From: Candidatus Accumulibacter affinis
GTDB lineage: Bacteria; Pseudomonadota; Gammaproteobacteria; Burkholderiales; Rhodocyclaceae
Assembly (NCBI GenBank): GCA_016713625.1
Contig: JADJOT010000003.1
Location: 116,788-180,787, forward strand
Direction of reading: 5' to 3'
Length of the DNA stretch: 64,000 nt
Positions 46,453 through 56,527 of this stretch are shown piece after piece. Below the pieces are notes generated by a model. It saw nothing but the letters and a program-made list of their open reading frames with translations. It was not told where the DNA came from and did not search any database. The stretch's first letter is position 1, and each line of letters opens with the position of its first letter. A program made the position numbers and the translations under genes.

Positions 46453-47951
46453 ATGCCTCTCGCCATTGTCCATAGCCGCGGCCTGGATGGCCTTGCGGCC
46501 CCGGAAGTGGCGGTCGAGGTGCATCTTACCGGTGGTTTGCCCAGCGTTACCCTGGTCGGGCTACCCGATACCGAAGTCAAGGAAGCGCGCGACCGGGTGC
46601 GGGCGGCACTGCAGAACGCCGGCTTCGAATTTCCCCGCAAGCGCATTACGGTCAACCTCGCCCCGGCTGATTTGCCCAAGGAGTCGGGCCGCTTCGATCT
46701 GCCGATTGCCCTTGGCATCCTCGCCGCCTCGGGCCAGATTCCGGCGCAGGCGCTGGTCGGTCATGAATTTGCCGGCGAACTGTCACTCTCCGGCGAATTG
46801 CGGCCGATCCGGGGCGCCCTGGCGATGGTTCTTGCCGCTGGTGGCATGGGGCGCAGCTTTGTCCTCCCGGCCAGCAGTGCCCGCGAGGCGGCGCTGGCCA
46901 GCCAGGTCCGGGTGTTTACCGCGAGTACCCTGCTCGAAGTTTGCGCGCACCTGACCGGGCAGGCGACCCTGGCCGAGTGCCTGGCCACCGAAGAGTGTCC
47001 GGACGACGGCAACGACTATCCCGATCTCGCCGAAGTGCGCGGCCAGGCTCAGGCCAAACGCGCGCTCGAAATTGCTGCCGCGGGGGCGCATTCGATCCTG
47101 CTTGCCGGCCCCCCGGGCACCGGCAAGTCGATGCTTGCCAGTCGGCTGCCTGGCTTGCTGCCGCCGATGACACAGGCTGCGGCGCTCGAATCGGCGGCCG
47201 TTCTGTCGCTGGCCGGACAGTTCCGCCCCGAGCTTTTCGTCGTCATCCCTACCGGGCGCCGCATCACACCGCATCCACGGCGGCCTGGCTCGGTGGTGGC
47301 AGCGTCCCGCATCCCGGCGAGATTTCGCTGGCTCATCAGGGCGTGCTCTTTCTGGACGAGATCCCCGAATTCGACCGCCGGGTGCTGGAAGCGCTGCGCG
47401 AACCACTTGATTCTGGCCGTATCCACATCTCGCGCGCTACCCGGCAAGCCGAGTTCCCGGCTCAGTTCCAGCTCGTCGCGGCGATGAACCCGTGTCCCTG
47501 CGGTTATTACGGCGATTCGCGCGGACGCTGCCGGTGTACGCCGGACCAGGTCCTGCGCTATCGCGGCAGGCTATCCGGTCCGCTACTCGATCGCATCGAT
47601 CTACAGATCGAGGTCCCTGCGGTCCCTGCGGAAGTGCTGCAACACGCACCCGACGGCGAAGCGTCGGCGGTGGTGCGGGCGCGCGTGGCGCAAGCCCGCC
47701 AGCGCCAGCTGCAGCGTCAGGGAAAGGCCAACGCGCGCCTGAGCACCTGCGAAATCGACCAGTACTGTCAGCCCGAAGCCAGCGCTGCAGCGCTGCTGAA
47801 GCATGCCATCAGTCGCTTCGAACTGTCGGCGCGCGCCTTCCATCGTTTACTCAAGGTTGCCCGGACGATTGCCGATATAAGTGCTAGCGACGCCATCGAG
47901 GCGCAGCATGTTGCTGAAGCCGTGCAGTACCGTCGCTTCGCGAAGGATTGA
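46453..47951 (+). CDS. YifB/ComM family Mg-chelatase-like AAA+ ATPase, one frameshift near 47240
   Basis: ComM homologues are branch-migration helicases that aid integration of transformed DNA. The N-terminal ChlI domain (MPLAIVHSRGLDGLAAPEVA, GLPSVTLVGLPDTEVKEARD) precedes the AAA+ domain with Walker A LLAGPPGTGKSMLAS. After GQFRPELF the frame shifts. The second frame carries RAPHHTASTAAWLGGGS, Walker B GVLFLDEIPEFDRRVLEALR, the zinc-finger-like MNPCPCGYYGDSRGRCRCTP and the C-terminal helical domain. The reconstructed length is about 500 residues, as expected. The stop overlaps the next gene's start region. Confidence 0.93.
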
Positions 47952-47952
47952 T

Positions 47953-49178
47953 GTGTCCCACTCCAACCCGCCGGCCGCGCCGCGCGGCATTGCCGGTTTG
48001 CTGGCCTCGCTGGCGTCGCTGGGCCCTTTCTCGATCGACACCTATCTGCCGTCGTTCAACGATATCGGCGCATCGCTGGGTGCGACCCCACTTGAGGTGC
48101 AGCAGACGCTGACGGCGTACCTCCTGCCATTCGCGCTGATGACCCTGTGGCACGGCGCAATTTCCGATGCGCTTGGCCGCCGCCGGGTGGTTCTGGTGAC
48201 CGTCGCGCTCTTTGCCCTGGCTTCGGCCGGCTGCATGTTCGTCGCACGCATCGAAGAGCTGTGGTTGCTGCGCGCCCTGCAAGGGGATGACTGCCGGTGC
48301 CGGCATGGTCGTCTGCCGGGCGATCGTCCGCGATTTGTACGATGGGGCGCCGGCGCAGCGGCTGGATTTCACAGATCACGATGATGTTTGCCCTCGCCCC
48401 AGCAGTTGCGCCGGTGCTCGGCGGCCAGCTGCAACTATGGTTTGGCTGGCGCTCGGTGTTCGCCTTCCTGGTGCTGATCAGCGCCGCGCTCTGGCTGGCT
48501 TGCTGGTTCCTGCTGCCGGAAACCCTGCCGCACCACCGGCGCCAGTCGCTGCACCCCGGCTATCTGGTCCGCACTTACTGGAAGGTGCTGACCTCCCCCG
48601 CCTTCCTGCTGATCTGCGGCGCGCTGGCGTGCAATTTTGCGGCCTTTTTCATTTACGTGCTCTCGGCTCCGGTGTTCCTGATGCGCCATCTCGACGTTCC
48701 CGCAACCGGTTTTCTGTGGCTGTTTGGCCCGGCGATGAGTGGCCTGATGCTCGGTGCGTGCCTGTCCGGCAGACTTGCCGGCAGGCTTTCGCCGCTACGC
48801 ACGATTGCCGCAGGTTATCTGTTGATGATCGCTGCGGCCGCAGGCAACATCGCTCTGAATCTGGCTTTGCCGCCAGCGCTGCCGTGGAGCGTGCTGCCGA
48901 TCTTCGGCTTTACAATAGGGATGTCCTTGGCAATGCCCTCGCTGACCCTGCAGGCACTTGAGCTGTTCCCGCAACAACATGGCCTGGCCGCTTCCTGCCA
49001 GACTTTCCTGCAGTCCGGTTGCAACGCCCTTGCTGCCGGTCTGATTGCCCCGGCGCTGTGGGGGTCGACGCTGACACTTGCGCTCGGGATGGGCGGTTTG
49101 ATGTTGCTTGGTGCCTGTGCCACCGTGATTCAACAGCGGCGAACGCCGCCTGAGGCGCAGCTGCTCTGCCTGCCGTAG
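47953..49178 (+). CDS. Bcr/CflA family MFS drug efflux transporter, two frameshifts
   Basis: Starting at a GTG (47953) with AAGGA five bases upstream, the N-terminus IAGLLASLASLGPFSIDTYL and PSFNDIGASLGATPLEVQQT is the Bcr/CflA signature, followed by the MFS motif A region SDALGRRRVVLV. Two indels near 48290 and 48365 move the frame through MTAGAGMVVCRAIVRDLYDG to ISQITMMFALAPAVAPVLGG and the remaining helices. About 408 residues and 12 membrane helices are expected. It starts 1 bp after the yifB stop. Confidence 0.9.
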
Positions 49179-49232
49179 GTCCGACTTCGTCTATACTCGT
49201 GCCTTCGTCGAACCGAGTGGAGCCGATCAGAC

Positions 49233-49721
49233 ATGTTCACGAAATTCTTCGCCAGCATCCTGGTTGCCGGTTTGGCCGCGGTCGTCCTGGTCGCTTGCGA
49301 CTCCGAGAAGTTGAGCCAACTCAAGCCCGGCGTTACCTCTGCCAGAGAGGTGCGCGAGATCATGGGACAGCCCAACCTGGAGTGGAAGAATGCGGATGGT
49401 ACGCGCATCTGGGAATATCCCCGGATGCCCGAGGGAATCGTCAATTACATGCTGGTGATCGGCAGCGACGACGTCCTGCGCGAGGTGCGTCAGGCGCTGA
49501 CCGAAGAAAATTTCGCCAGGATCAAAGCGGGTATGACTCGCGATGAAGTCCATCGCCTGCTCGGCCGCCCGGCACATCAGCAGTACTTCTCGCTAAAGCA
49601 GGAAACCGTATGGGACTGGAAGACCAAGGTGGATGCGGGTATGGTCTGGTATTTCAATGTTCATTTTAACGAGGATGGGGTGGTGACCAAGACCAGCACC
49701 AACTTCGTCCCGAAGGGTTAG
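49233..49721 (+). CDS. lipoprotein with two SmpA/BamE-like repeats
   Basis: The 162-residue product has a lipoprotein signal ending in LVAC (Cys22). Two related alpha-beta units follow: LSQLKPGVTSAREVREIMGQP..WEYP and FARIKAGMTRDEVHRLLGRP..WDWK. This is the OmlA/SmpA (BamE) fold duplicated, as in betaproteobacterial envelope lipoproteins. A canonical single-domain BamE is about 110 residues, so this is a paralogue. The likely location is the periplasmic face of the outer membrane; its partner is unknown. Confidence 0.87.
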   Translation: MFTKFFASILVAGLAAVVLVACDSEKLSQLKPGVTSAREVREIMGQPNLEWKNADGTRIWEYPRMPEGIVNYMLVIGSDDVLREVRQALTEENFARIKAGMTRDEVHRLLGRPAHQQYFSLKQETVWDWKTKVDAGMVWYFNVHFNEDGVVTKTSTNFVPKG

Positions 49722-49815
49722 GCGGCGGCGTTGAACAGCGGCCTGGCGGCGCACCGCCAGGCGCCAGCAGCCTGGGCTTGCGGGCGCGCTGATCTTCCGA
49801 AACCGCAAAGTTGCC

Positions 49816-50215
49816 ATGCGTGGCCTGCATCTGATCGCCGAACTCTACGAGTGCCGCTGCGAGTCCCGCCTGCTCGATGACGCCGAAACGCTGCGGGATC
49901 TCTGCCTGGCCGTTTGTACGACGCCTGGGCTAACGCCCGTCGGGCAGGTATTCCACCAGTTCGGCAGCCTGCGGGGACCGGCTGGTGCGACGGGCGCGGT
50001 GGTGCTTGCCGAATCGCATCTTGCGGTACACCTGGCCGGAGGCGAGGGCGGTGACGCTGGACCTCTACGTCTGCAATTTCAGCCAGGATAACAGCACAGT
50101 AGCGCGTAGAGCGTGCCAGCGATTGATCAGCGCATTTGCTCCCTCGCGACTGCTGCAGCGCGAACTGGAACGTGGTGTCCCGGGCCTCGCCGGCGAAAGC
50201 GATTGGCAGGTCTAA
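49816..50215 (+). CDS. speD: S-adenosylmethionine decarboxylase proenzyme (SpeD/SpeH), one frameshift
   Basis: AdoMetDC makes decarboxylated SAM for spermidine and cleaves itself to form a pyruvoyl cofactor. The N-terminal frame (MRGLHLIAELYECRCESRLL) reaches GATGAVVLAESHLAVH, whose ESH serine is the processing site. A shift near 50030 leads to TWPEARAVTLDLYVCNFSQD and the C-terminus. The reconstructed size of about 133 residues fits the small class. The frame break is one base in a GC-rich run. It lies 45 bp before trpB2. Confidence 0.86.
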
Positions 50216-50260
50216 GCGGGGGTATACTCGCGTTTTCGCCAAAAACCTCAGGGAGCCTGC

Positions 50261-51625
50261 GTGGAATCGCTGCGCATTACGCTTGAACAATCCGAGATTC
50301 CGACCCACTGGTACAATATCGTGGCCGACATGCCAAATCCGCCACTGCCGCCGCTGGGTCCGGACGGTCAGCCGGTGTCCCCGGAGCAGATGGGCAGAAT
50401 CTTTCCAATGGCGATCCTCGAGCAGGAAATGTCGGCGGAGCGCTGGATTCCGATCCCCGACGAGGTACGCGAGGTGTATCGGCTGTGGCGTCCATCGCCG
50501 CTGATTCGTGCCCGACGCCTGGAAGAAGTGCTCGGTACCCCGGCGCGCATCTACTACAAGTATGAAGGCGTTTCTCCGGCCGGTTCGCACAAGCCCAATA
50601 CCGCCGTACCACAAGCCTTCTACAACAGGCAGGCCGGCATCAAGCGCATCACGACCGAAACCGGTGCCGGGCAATGGGGCTGTTCGATGGCCTTTGCCGG
50701 CCAGATGTTCGGCCTCGAAGTGCGCGTCTTCATGGTCAACATCAGCTACCAGCAGAAGCCCTTCCGCCGTTCGATGATGCAGACCTGGGGCGCCGAAGTA
50801 TTCGCCAGTCCTTCGAAAATGACCCAGACCGGTCGTGACCTGCTGGACAAGGATCCAGCGAACCAGGGTTCGCTCGGCATTGCCATCTCCGAAGCCGTCG
50901 AGGAGGCTGCTTCACGGGCCGATACCAGTTACGCGCTGGGATCGGTACTCAATCACGTGGCCTTGCACCAGACGATCATTGGCCAGGAAGCAAAGAAACA
51001 GTTCGCGAAGGCCGGCGACTGGCCGGATGTGATCTTTGCCCCCTGCGGCGGCGGTTCCTCGTTTGCCGGGGTGGCTTTTCCGTTCCTCGCCGACAACGCC
51101 GCCGGCGGCCGTAATGGCAGACCAACGCGTCTGGTTGCCGTCGAGCCGACCTCCTGTCCAACCTTGACCAAGGGCACCTACGCCTACGACTTCGGCGATG
51201 CCTCGGGTTTCACGCCGCTGATGAAGATGTACACGCTCGGTCACGATTTCATGCCTCCGGGTATCCACGCGGGTGGCCTGCGTTACCACGGCGATTCGCC
51301 CCTCGTCTCGCAGCTCTACGATGAAGGTCTGATCGAGGCTACGGCAGTTGCGCAACTGGCGACTTTTGAAGCCGGCGTGATGTTTGCGCGCGCCGAGGGC
51401 ATCATTCCCGCACCCGAGTCCAACCACGCCATCCGGGCGGCCATTGACGAGGCGCTGCGCTGCCGGCAAAGCGGCGAAGCCAGGACGATCTTTTTCAACC
51501 TTACCGGCCACGGGCACTTTGACATGGCTGCCTACGATCGCTACTTCGCCGGCGAACTCGAAGATTTCGAGTACCCGGCCGAGGCCATTCGAGCGTCTCT
51601 GGAACATCTCCCGCAGGTCGGATGA
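50261..51625 (+). CDS. tryptophan synthase beta-like protein TrpB2
   Basis: A GTG start with AGGGAG upstream gives a 454-residue PLP enzyme of the TrpB2 class, longer than TrpB1 at the N-terminus. The PLP lysine is in GVSPAGSHKPNTAVPQAFYN, the phosphate loop is CGGGSSFAGVAF, and the C-terminal NLTGHGHFD matches TrpB2. It may make tryptophan from indole or serve another dehydratase role. No trpA is nearby. It overlaps the SPOR gene by four bases, forming an operon with coaE and zapD. The frame is intact. Confidence 0.93.
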   Translation: MESLRITLEQSEIPTHWYNIVADMPNPPLPPLGPDGQPVSPEQMGRIFPMAILEQEMSAERWIPIPDEVREVYRLWRPSPLIRARRLEEVLGTPARIYYKYEGVSPAGSHKPNTAVPQAFYNRQAGIKRITTETGAGQWGCSMAFAGQMFGLEVRVFMVNISYQQKPFRRSMMQTWGAEVFASPSKMTQTGRDLLDKDPANQGSLGIAISEAVEEAASRADTSYALGSVLNHVALHQTIIGQEAKKQFAKAGDWPDVIFAPCGGGSSFAGVAFPFLADNAAGGRNGRPTRLVAVEPTSCPTLTKGTYAYDFGDASGFTPLMKMYTLGHDFMPPGIHAGGLRYHGDSPLVSQLYDEGLIEATAVAQLATFEAGVMFARAEGIIPAPESNHAIRAAIDEALRCRQSGEARTIFFNLTGHGHFDMAAYDRYFAGELEDFEYPAEAIRASLEHLPQVG

Positions 51626-52308
51626 TGCCTAGGATGCGGGTCGCCGTTTTTCTTCTGGTCCTGGTCAACCTGTTGTTTCTGGTGTGGACACGCGGCTACC
51701 TGGGCGCGCCGGCCAACCCTGACGCGCGGCGCATTGACCAGCAACTGCTTGCCGACCAGCTGACGGTTGTCGCGCGCGGAGAGCCGCCGCGCACGGCGAG
51801 CAGGGAAGCGGACAAGGCGCCTGAGAAGAAAAAGGCTGCCAGTTGTCAACTGTGGAGCGACCTGGCAAGCAGCGACGCTGACCAGGTTGAGCGCTTGTTG
51901 ACCGACCAGTTTGCCGCGTTCAAGGCGACACGTCGGACGGTGGCGGAGAACAGCGGCTACTGGGTCTTCATCCCGCCACTGGCCAACAAGGAGGAAGCAA
52001 GCAAAAAAGCGGCCGAATTGCAGCAGCTCGGAATTTCCGATTTCTTCGTCGTGCAGGCCAGCGGGGCGAACCAACTGGCGATCTCGCTGGGAACCTACCG
52101 CAGTGAGGAAGCCGCCAATGCGGGTCTGGAAACCTTGCGTGCCAAAGGTGTCAAATCGGCCAAAATGGGCGAGCGCAAGGGGAGGCCACCGTTCAACACA
52201 CTTGAAATCCATGGCCCTGAAGCACAGGCGGAAGCTCTGCGCAAGGCCATCGCGGCGTTGTTGCCAAGGGCTGTCCCGACGGTCTGCAAACCCAGGTCCG
52301 TTCCATGA
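51622..52308 (+). CDS. SPOR domain-containing membrane protein
   Basis: The 228-residue product has one N-terminal membrane helix (MRVAVFLLVLVNLLFLVWTR) and a charged linker. A periplasmic SPOR domain covers about 110-190 (GYWVFIPPLANKEEASKKAA, ISLGTYRSEEAANAGLETLR). SPOR domains bind denuded glycan strands at the division septum. The gene overlaps both neighbours by four bases, linking it to coaE and the Z-ring regulator zapD. A division-site role is thus plausible. Confidence 0.88.
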   Translation: MMPRMRVAVFLLVLVNLLFLVWTRGYLGAPANPDARRIDQQLLADQLTVVARGEPPRTASREADKAPEKKKAASCQLWSDLASSDADQVERLLTDQFAAFKATRRTVAENSGYWVFIPPLANKEEASKKAAELQQLGISDFFVVQASGANQLAISLGTYRSEEAANAGLETLRAKGVKSAKMGERKGRPPFNTLEIHGPEAQAEALRKAIAALLPRAVPTVCKPRSVP

Positions 52309-52928
52309 CTTTCCTGGTCGGCCTGACCGGCGGCATTGGCAGCGGCAAGAGCACGGTCGCGGAACTCTTTGCTCAGCGGGGCGTCGCGCTGGTCGATACC
52401 GATGCCATCGCGCACGCGCTGACGCGGCCGCAGGGCGCAGCCATGGCGCCGATCCGGCTGGCTTTCGGCGACGGCGTGATCGGTGCAGACGGCGCCCTGG
52501 ACCGCGCCGGCATGCGCAGCCTGGTTTTCTCCGATCGATCCGCGAAGGCGAAACTCGAAGCCATCCTGCATCCCCTGATCAGGCAGCAGAGCGCTGCGCT
52601 CTGCGCGGCTGCCACGGATGCGCCCTATGTGCTGCTGGTGGTTCCCTTGCTGGTCGAAGCGGGCGGTTATCGCGAACGTTGCGACCGGATCCTGGTGGTC
52701 GACTGCACCGAGGCGGTGCAGATTTCTCGCGTCGTGGCGCGTAGCGGGCTGACCGCCGACGCCGTCAAGGCGATCATGGCGACACAAGCCTCCCGGTCGG
52801 AGCGATGCTCGGCGGCCGACGATCTGGTACTCAACGATGGCGAACCCGCAACCTTGCAGCCGCAGGTAGAAGCCTTGCACTTGCGATATCTGCAGCTGGC
52901 TTGCGACAAAGCTCATGCAGGCCGTTGA
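52305..52928 (+). CDS. coaE: dephospho-CoA kinase
   Basis: CoaE phosphorylates dephospho-CoA in the last step of coenzyme A synthesis. The 207-residue protein has the P-loop LTGGIGSGKSTVAEL at residues 7-21. It also has the VDTDAIAHALTRP lid/substrate segment, VLLVVPLLVEAGGY with the conserved Glu, and a C-terminal SRSERCSAADDLVLNDG. It overlaps the SPOR gene by 4 bp and is followed by zapD after 60 bp, the common beta/gammaproteobacterial order. Confidence 0.96.
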   Translation: MTFLVGLTGGIGSGKSTVAELFAQRGVALVDTDAIAHALTRPQGAAMAPIRLAFGDGVIGADGALDRAGMRSLVFSDRSAKAKLEAILHPLIRQQSAALCAAATDAPYVLLVVPLLVEAGGYRERCDRILVVDCTEAVQISRVVARSGLTADAVKAIMATQASRSERCSAADDLVLNDGEPATLQPQVEALHLRYLQLACDKAHAGR

Positions 52929-52988
52929 GGTTTTGTTGCAAATGCTTCAGAATTATGGAAAATCCCCGTTCCTGACGCTGGCGGCTGT

Positions 52989-53744
52989 GTGATCACATAC
53001 GAATATCCTTTCAATGAACGCATACGCACGCTGTTGCGTCTGGAGGATTTGTTCCAGAAGGCCAGCAGTTTTCTGCAGCGGGATGGATCGCAGGAGCACC
53101 ACGTAGTTCTGCTGACCCTGTTCGAAATCCTCGATGTGGCGGGGCGTGCCGATCTCAAGATGGATCTGATCCAGGAACTCGAACGTCAGCGTCAGAGTCT
53201 GCTGGGTTTTCGCAACAACCCGGATATTTCGGAAGAAGCGCTCTCCGGCGCGCTCTACGAGATCGAGCACGCCTCGGCGGCGCTGCTCGGGATGACCGGC
53301 AAGATCGGTCAGCACCTTCGCGACAACGACTGGCTGATGAGCATCAAGAGCCGTGCCAGCATCCCCGGGGGCGTCTGCGAGTTCGATCTGCCGTCTTACC
53401 ATTACTGGCGGCATCAAGACCCGGGTGTTCGGCGCGACGCCCTGCTTGCGTGGCTGCAGCCGCTGCTGCCGCTGCGCGACGCGTTGACCATCGTGCTCCG
53501 CCTGCTGCGCGCCAGCGGTCGCCCCGAGCACCACATAGCCGCTGGCGGTGCCTTCCAGTTGATGCTCGGCGGCAGCAGTTCGCAGATGGTGCGCATCTCA
53601 CTCAAGCTGCACGATCCCTACATTCCTGAAATCAGCGCCAACAAGTACGCGCTGAATATCCGCTTTACCCGTCCCGACAGCGATCATCGACCGCGTCATT
53701 GTGACAACGAGGTCGAGTTCGACATGCTGTTCTGCAACCTCTGA
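52989..53744 (+). CDS. zapD: cell division protein ZapD
   Basis: ZapD (YacF) cross-links FtsZ filaments in the Z-ring. The 251-residue product begins at a GTG with ITYEYPFNERIRTLLRLEDL, the conserved start. It includes RADLKMDLIQELERQRQSLL and SSSQMVRISLKLHDPYIPEI with the C-terminal NKYALNIRF segment. It lies downstream of coaE. The yacG gene that often follows is not seen; an MFS gene comes next. The frame is intact. Confidence 0.95.
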   Translation: MITYEYPFNERIRTLLRLEDLFQKASSFLQRDGSQEHHVVLLTLFEILDVAGRADLKMDLIQELERQRQSLLGFRNNPDISEEALSGALYEIEHASAALLGMTGKIGQHLRDNDWLMSIKSRASIPGGVCEFDLPSYHYWRHQDPGVRRDALLAWLQPLLPLRDALTIVLRLLRASGRPEHHIAAGGAFQLMLGGSSSQMVRISLKLHDPYIPEISANKYALNIRFTRPDSDHRPRHCDNEVEFDMLFCNL

Positions 53745-53865
53745 CGGCCGGTTAGCGCAGCGAGTCGGCAGCAAGTCGCGCGTGGGCTGTTACCACGCAG
53801 GGTGGTTGCTCGCTCAGCTACCGGCGCCGCCACGATCAACCCGGATTGCCATCGGATTTCCACCC

Positions 53866-55084
53866 ATGCTGCGAACCATGTTCCGCACTCTCAATCAGCC
53901 TGCCCTGTGGGCGATCACCTTGTCGGCCGCGGGTATCCTGATGGTGACCATGGGTGCCCGGCAGTCGCTCGGCCTTTTCCTCTCACCAATCAACACCAGC
54001 ACCGGCCTCGGCGTCGCATCGATCAGCCTGGCGATGGCCGTTGGACAATTCACCTGGGGAGCCGTGCAGCCATTGGCCGGCGCTGCCGCCGATCGCTACG
54101 GGCCGGGTCGCGTGTTGCTGGCCGGGTTGCTGCTGCTGACCCTCGGCAGTGCGCTGACGCCGTTCATGAGCACTACCTGGGGACTGATCGTCTCGCTCGG
54201 CCTGTTCTCGGCGATTGGCTCCGGGGCGGGCAGCTTTTCGGTTCTCATCGGTGCGTCGAGCCAGCGCCTGCCACTCGAGGCGCGTGGCGCGGCTTCCGGG
54301 GTCATCAATGCCGGCGGCTCTTTCGGCCAATTCGTTTTCGCGCCGATCCTGCAGACACTGATCCAGCTTCTCGGCTGGATGGGCGCCATGTGGTCCCTGG
54401 CCGTGATGACCCTGGCTGCCTTGCCGCTGGTGCGGGTGTTGTCGAAACCCGGCGAACACCTGCCAAAACACGTCAGCAGCGACGCCGGCCTCTGGCAAAG
54501 CGTACAGGAGGCGCTGGCTGATCGCAGCTATCAGTTCCTCAATCTGGGCTTCTTCACCTGTGGTTTCCACATTGCTTTTCTGGTGACCCACCTGCCAGGC
54601 GAGGTCGATCTTTGTGGACTGCCGTCGTCGGTGGCCAGTTGGTCGTTGGCGATCATCGGCCTGTTCAATATCTTCGGCAGTCTCTACGCGGGTTCGTGTG
54701 TTGCCCACTACCGCAGCAAGTATGTGCTGTTCTGGATGTACGCATCGCGCGCACTGATGGTCGCCCTGTACCTCGCGGCGCCGAAAACCGATCTGACCTT
54801 TTTACCTTTTCGCGGCTGGACTCGGTTTCACGTGGCTGGCCACCGTGCCGCCGACTGCCGCCATCGTCGGCAAGCTGTTCGGTGTGCGCTACCTTGGTAC
54901 CCTGTTTGGAATCTCGCTGCTATCGCACCAGATCGGCGGCTTCCTTGGCGCCTATCTTGGTGGCATCGCTCTGACGCGCTTCGGCGACTACACGTGGATG
55001 TGGTACGCCGACATCGCTCTCGCGGCGGCGGCGGCGCTGGTCAATCTGCCGATCCGGGAAGCGGCGCTGCCCAACGCCGCATGA
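53866..55084 (+). CDS. MFS transporter (oxalate/monocarboxylate-like), one frameshift near 54815
   Basis: From MLRTMFRTLNQPALWAITLS (53866) the protein shows 12-helix MFS topology, with GQFTWGAVQPLAGAAADRYG as motif A and GAASGVINAGGSFGQFVFAP in helix 5. After TDLTFLPF the frame slips. The last helices are found in the next frame as PPTAAIVGKLFGVRYLGTLF, GISLLSHQIGGFLGAYLGG and WMWYADIALAAAAALVNLP. About 406 residues in total. The resemblance is to organic-anion MFS members, but the substrate is unknown. Confidence 0.87.
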
Positions 55085-55093
55085 GGAACTGAG

Positions 55094-55841
55094 ATGCCTG
55101 CCACGAATCCTTTTGGACAGCCGGTGGGTGAAGCGCTCGCCGACTGGAGACCACCGCTCCACCCTCAAGGTCTGGTGCTGGAGGGGCGCTTTGCCCGCCT
55201 TGAACCGCTCGACGTCGACCGGCATGCCGCCAGCCTGCACGCCGCCAACGCCCTGGCTGCCGATGCGCGCAACTGGACCTACCTGCCGTATGGCCCTTTT
55301 GACTGTCTCGACGCCTACCGATCATGGATCGAAACCAGCTGTTGCGGTCACGATCCACTCTTCTATGCGGTCATCGAAGGGGCCTCCGGGATGGCCCTGG
55401 GAGTCGCAAGCTACTTGCGGATTGCTCCCGAGTGGGTCGATCGAAGTCGGCCACATCAATTTCTCGCCTCGCCTGCAGCGTACCGCCGCCGCCACCGAAG
55501 CAATGATTCTGCTGATGAGACATGCGTTTGAACTTGGCTACCGGCGCTATGAGTGGAAATGCGATGCACTGAATGCGCCTTCACGCGCAGCTGCCCAACG
55601 CCTTGGTCTCTCTTTCGAGGGCATCTTCCGGCAAGCGACGGTGGTCAAGGGGCGCAATCGGGACACCGCCTGGTACGCAACAATCGACAAGGAGTGGCCA
55701 GCGCTGACCGCGGCTTTCTCGCGCTGGCTTGATCCTGCCAATTTCGATGCCGCCGGACGTCAGCGCACTGCACTTTCGGCGATGACGCGGTCGATCGCGA
55801 GGACTGGCGCGGGCAGCGGAGCCGACGGCGATGGTTTGTAA
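55094..55841 (+). CDS. GNAT family N-acetyltransferase (RimJ/RimL-like), one frameshift near 55435
   Basis: The N-terminal frame (MPATNPFGQPVGEALADWRP) has LVLEGRFARLEPLDVDRHAA and WTYLPYGPF, as in RimL-like acetyltransferases. Adding one G to the GGG at 55434-55436 joins RIAPEW to GSIEVGHINFSPRLQRTAAA, TEAMILLMRHAFELGYRRYE and NAPSRAAAQRLGLSFEGIFR, the acetyl-CoA binding and C-terminal strands. The reconstructed length is about 249 residues. It starts 9 bp after the MFS stop. Confidence 0.88.
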
Positions 55842-55889
55842 GGGTGATCGTGCAATCCCCAAGCCTTGGGTTCCGCCCCAGACCCCGTG

Positions 55890-56100
55890 CTCGCCGCGAG
55901 GCCGCCGCCGGGTGAGCAACGTAGAGTAGGTGGCGTTCGGTGTCATGGACCTCCTGCGTTCGGCGTCGTCACCGACGGTCTCGATGCACGCCTGTAAGGG
56001 GATGACCTCGTCGCGGTATTCCTCCCAGCCCATGTTTAGCGTGCGCCGTGCCAAGGCGCTGTCTTTCAGCGGGAGCGAATCCCGCCCGGCAGCTTTCGCT
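55890..56100 (-). pseudogene. UvrD/Rep-type helicase C-terminal remnant
   Basis: On the minus strand, two adjacent frames read DSALARRTLNMGWEEYRDEV, IPLQACIETVGDDAERR and then ERHLLYVA. These resemble the segment around helicase motif VI (LLYVACTRARD) of UvrD-like proteins. The motif itself is broken after LLYVA, and no helicase core is found on either side. It abuts a plus-strand recombinase remnant. The boundaries are approximate and the assignment is by eye. Confidence 0.45.
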
Positions 56101-56230
56101 CCGACCGGTAGCCGCTGGAACAGTCGTGGAGGTAACGAAGCGGCTGAAGCCTTTGGTGTAGAGGGTCCTGTAAGGGACTTGGCGACCATGCAGGCCGGAA
56201 TGCGAATGAACACTGAGCAGGCCTCGAAAA

Positions 56231-56527
56231 GAGCGCTGCGGAGTTCCGGCCGGCGAAATCGAGGCGGCGGTGATCGCACAAGTCAGGAAGGTTCTGCAGG
56301 CACCCGAAGTGATGTCGCAGGCCATCCGCGAGGTGGTGGGCGCTTGATCCCGCTGCAGTCGATCCAGCCGGTGTGGGATGAACGGTTCCCCCGCCGAGCA
56401 GGCGCGGATCGTTCAACTGTTGGTGGAACGGGTGACGGTTAGTCCGACAGGCCTGCGCATTGACATGAAGACGGCGGGGATGAGGGAACTGATTCAGTCG
56501 GTGATGCCAGAGAGGAAGGCTGCGTGA
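56231..56527 (+). pseudogene. serine recombinase (resolvase/invertase family) C-terminal remnant
   Basis: Two frames joined near 56345 read CGVPAGEIEAAVIAQVRKVL and QAPEVMSQAIREV, then PVWDERFPAEQARIVQLLVE, RVTVSPTGLRIDMKTAGMRE and LIQSVMPERKAA with a stop at 56527. This is the C-terminal domain of large serine recombinases. The catalytic N-terminal domain (Ser, Arg motifs) and zinc-ribbon are missing, so the gene is dead. Its stop overlaps the ATG of the small accessory gene that normally follows such recombinases. Confidence 0.72.

Noticed and set aside
54825..54840. TTTCACGTG in the MFS gene as a third parS
   Set aside because: Only one half matches the parS consensus and it lies within a coding region.
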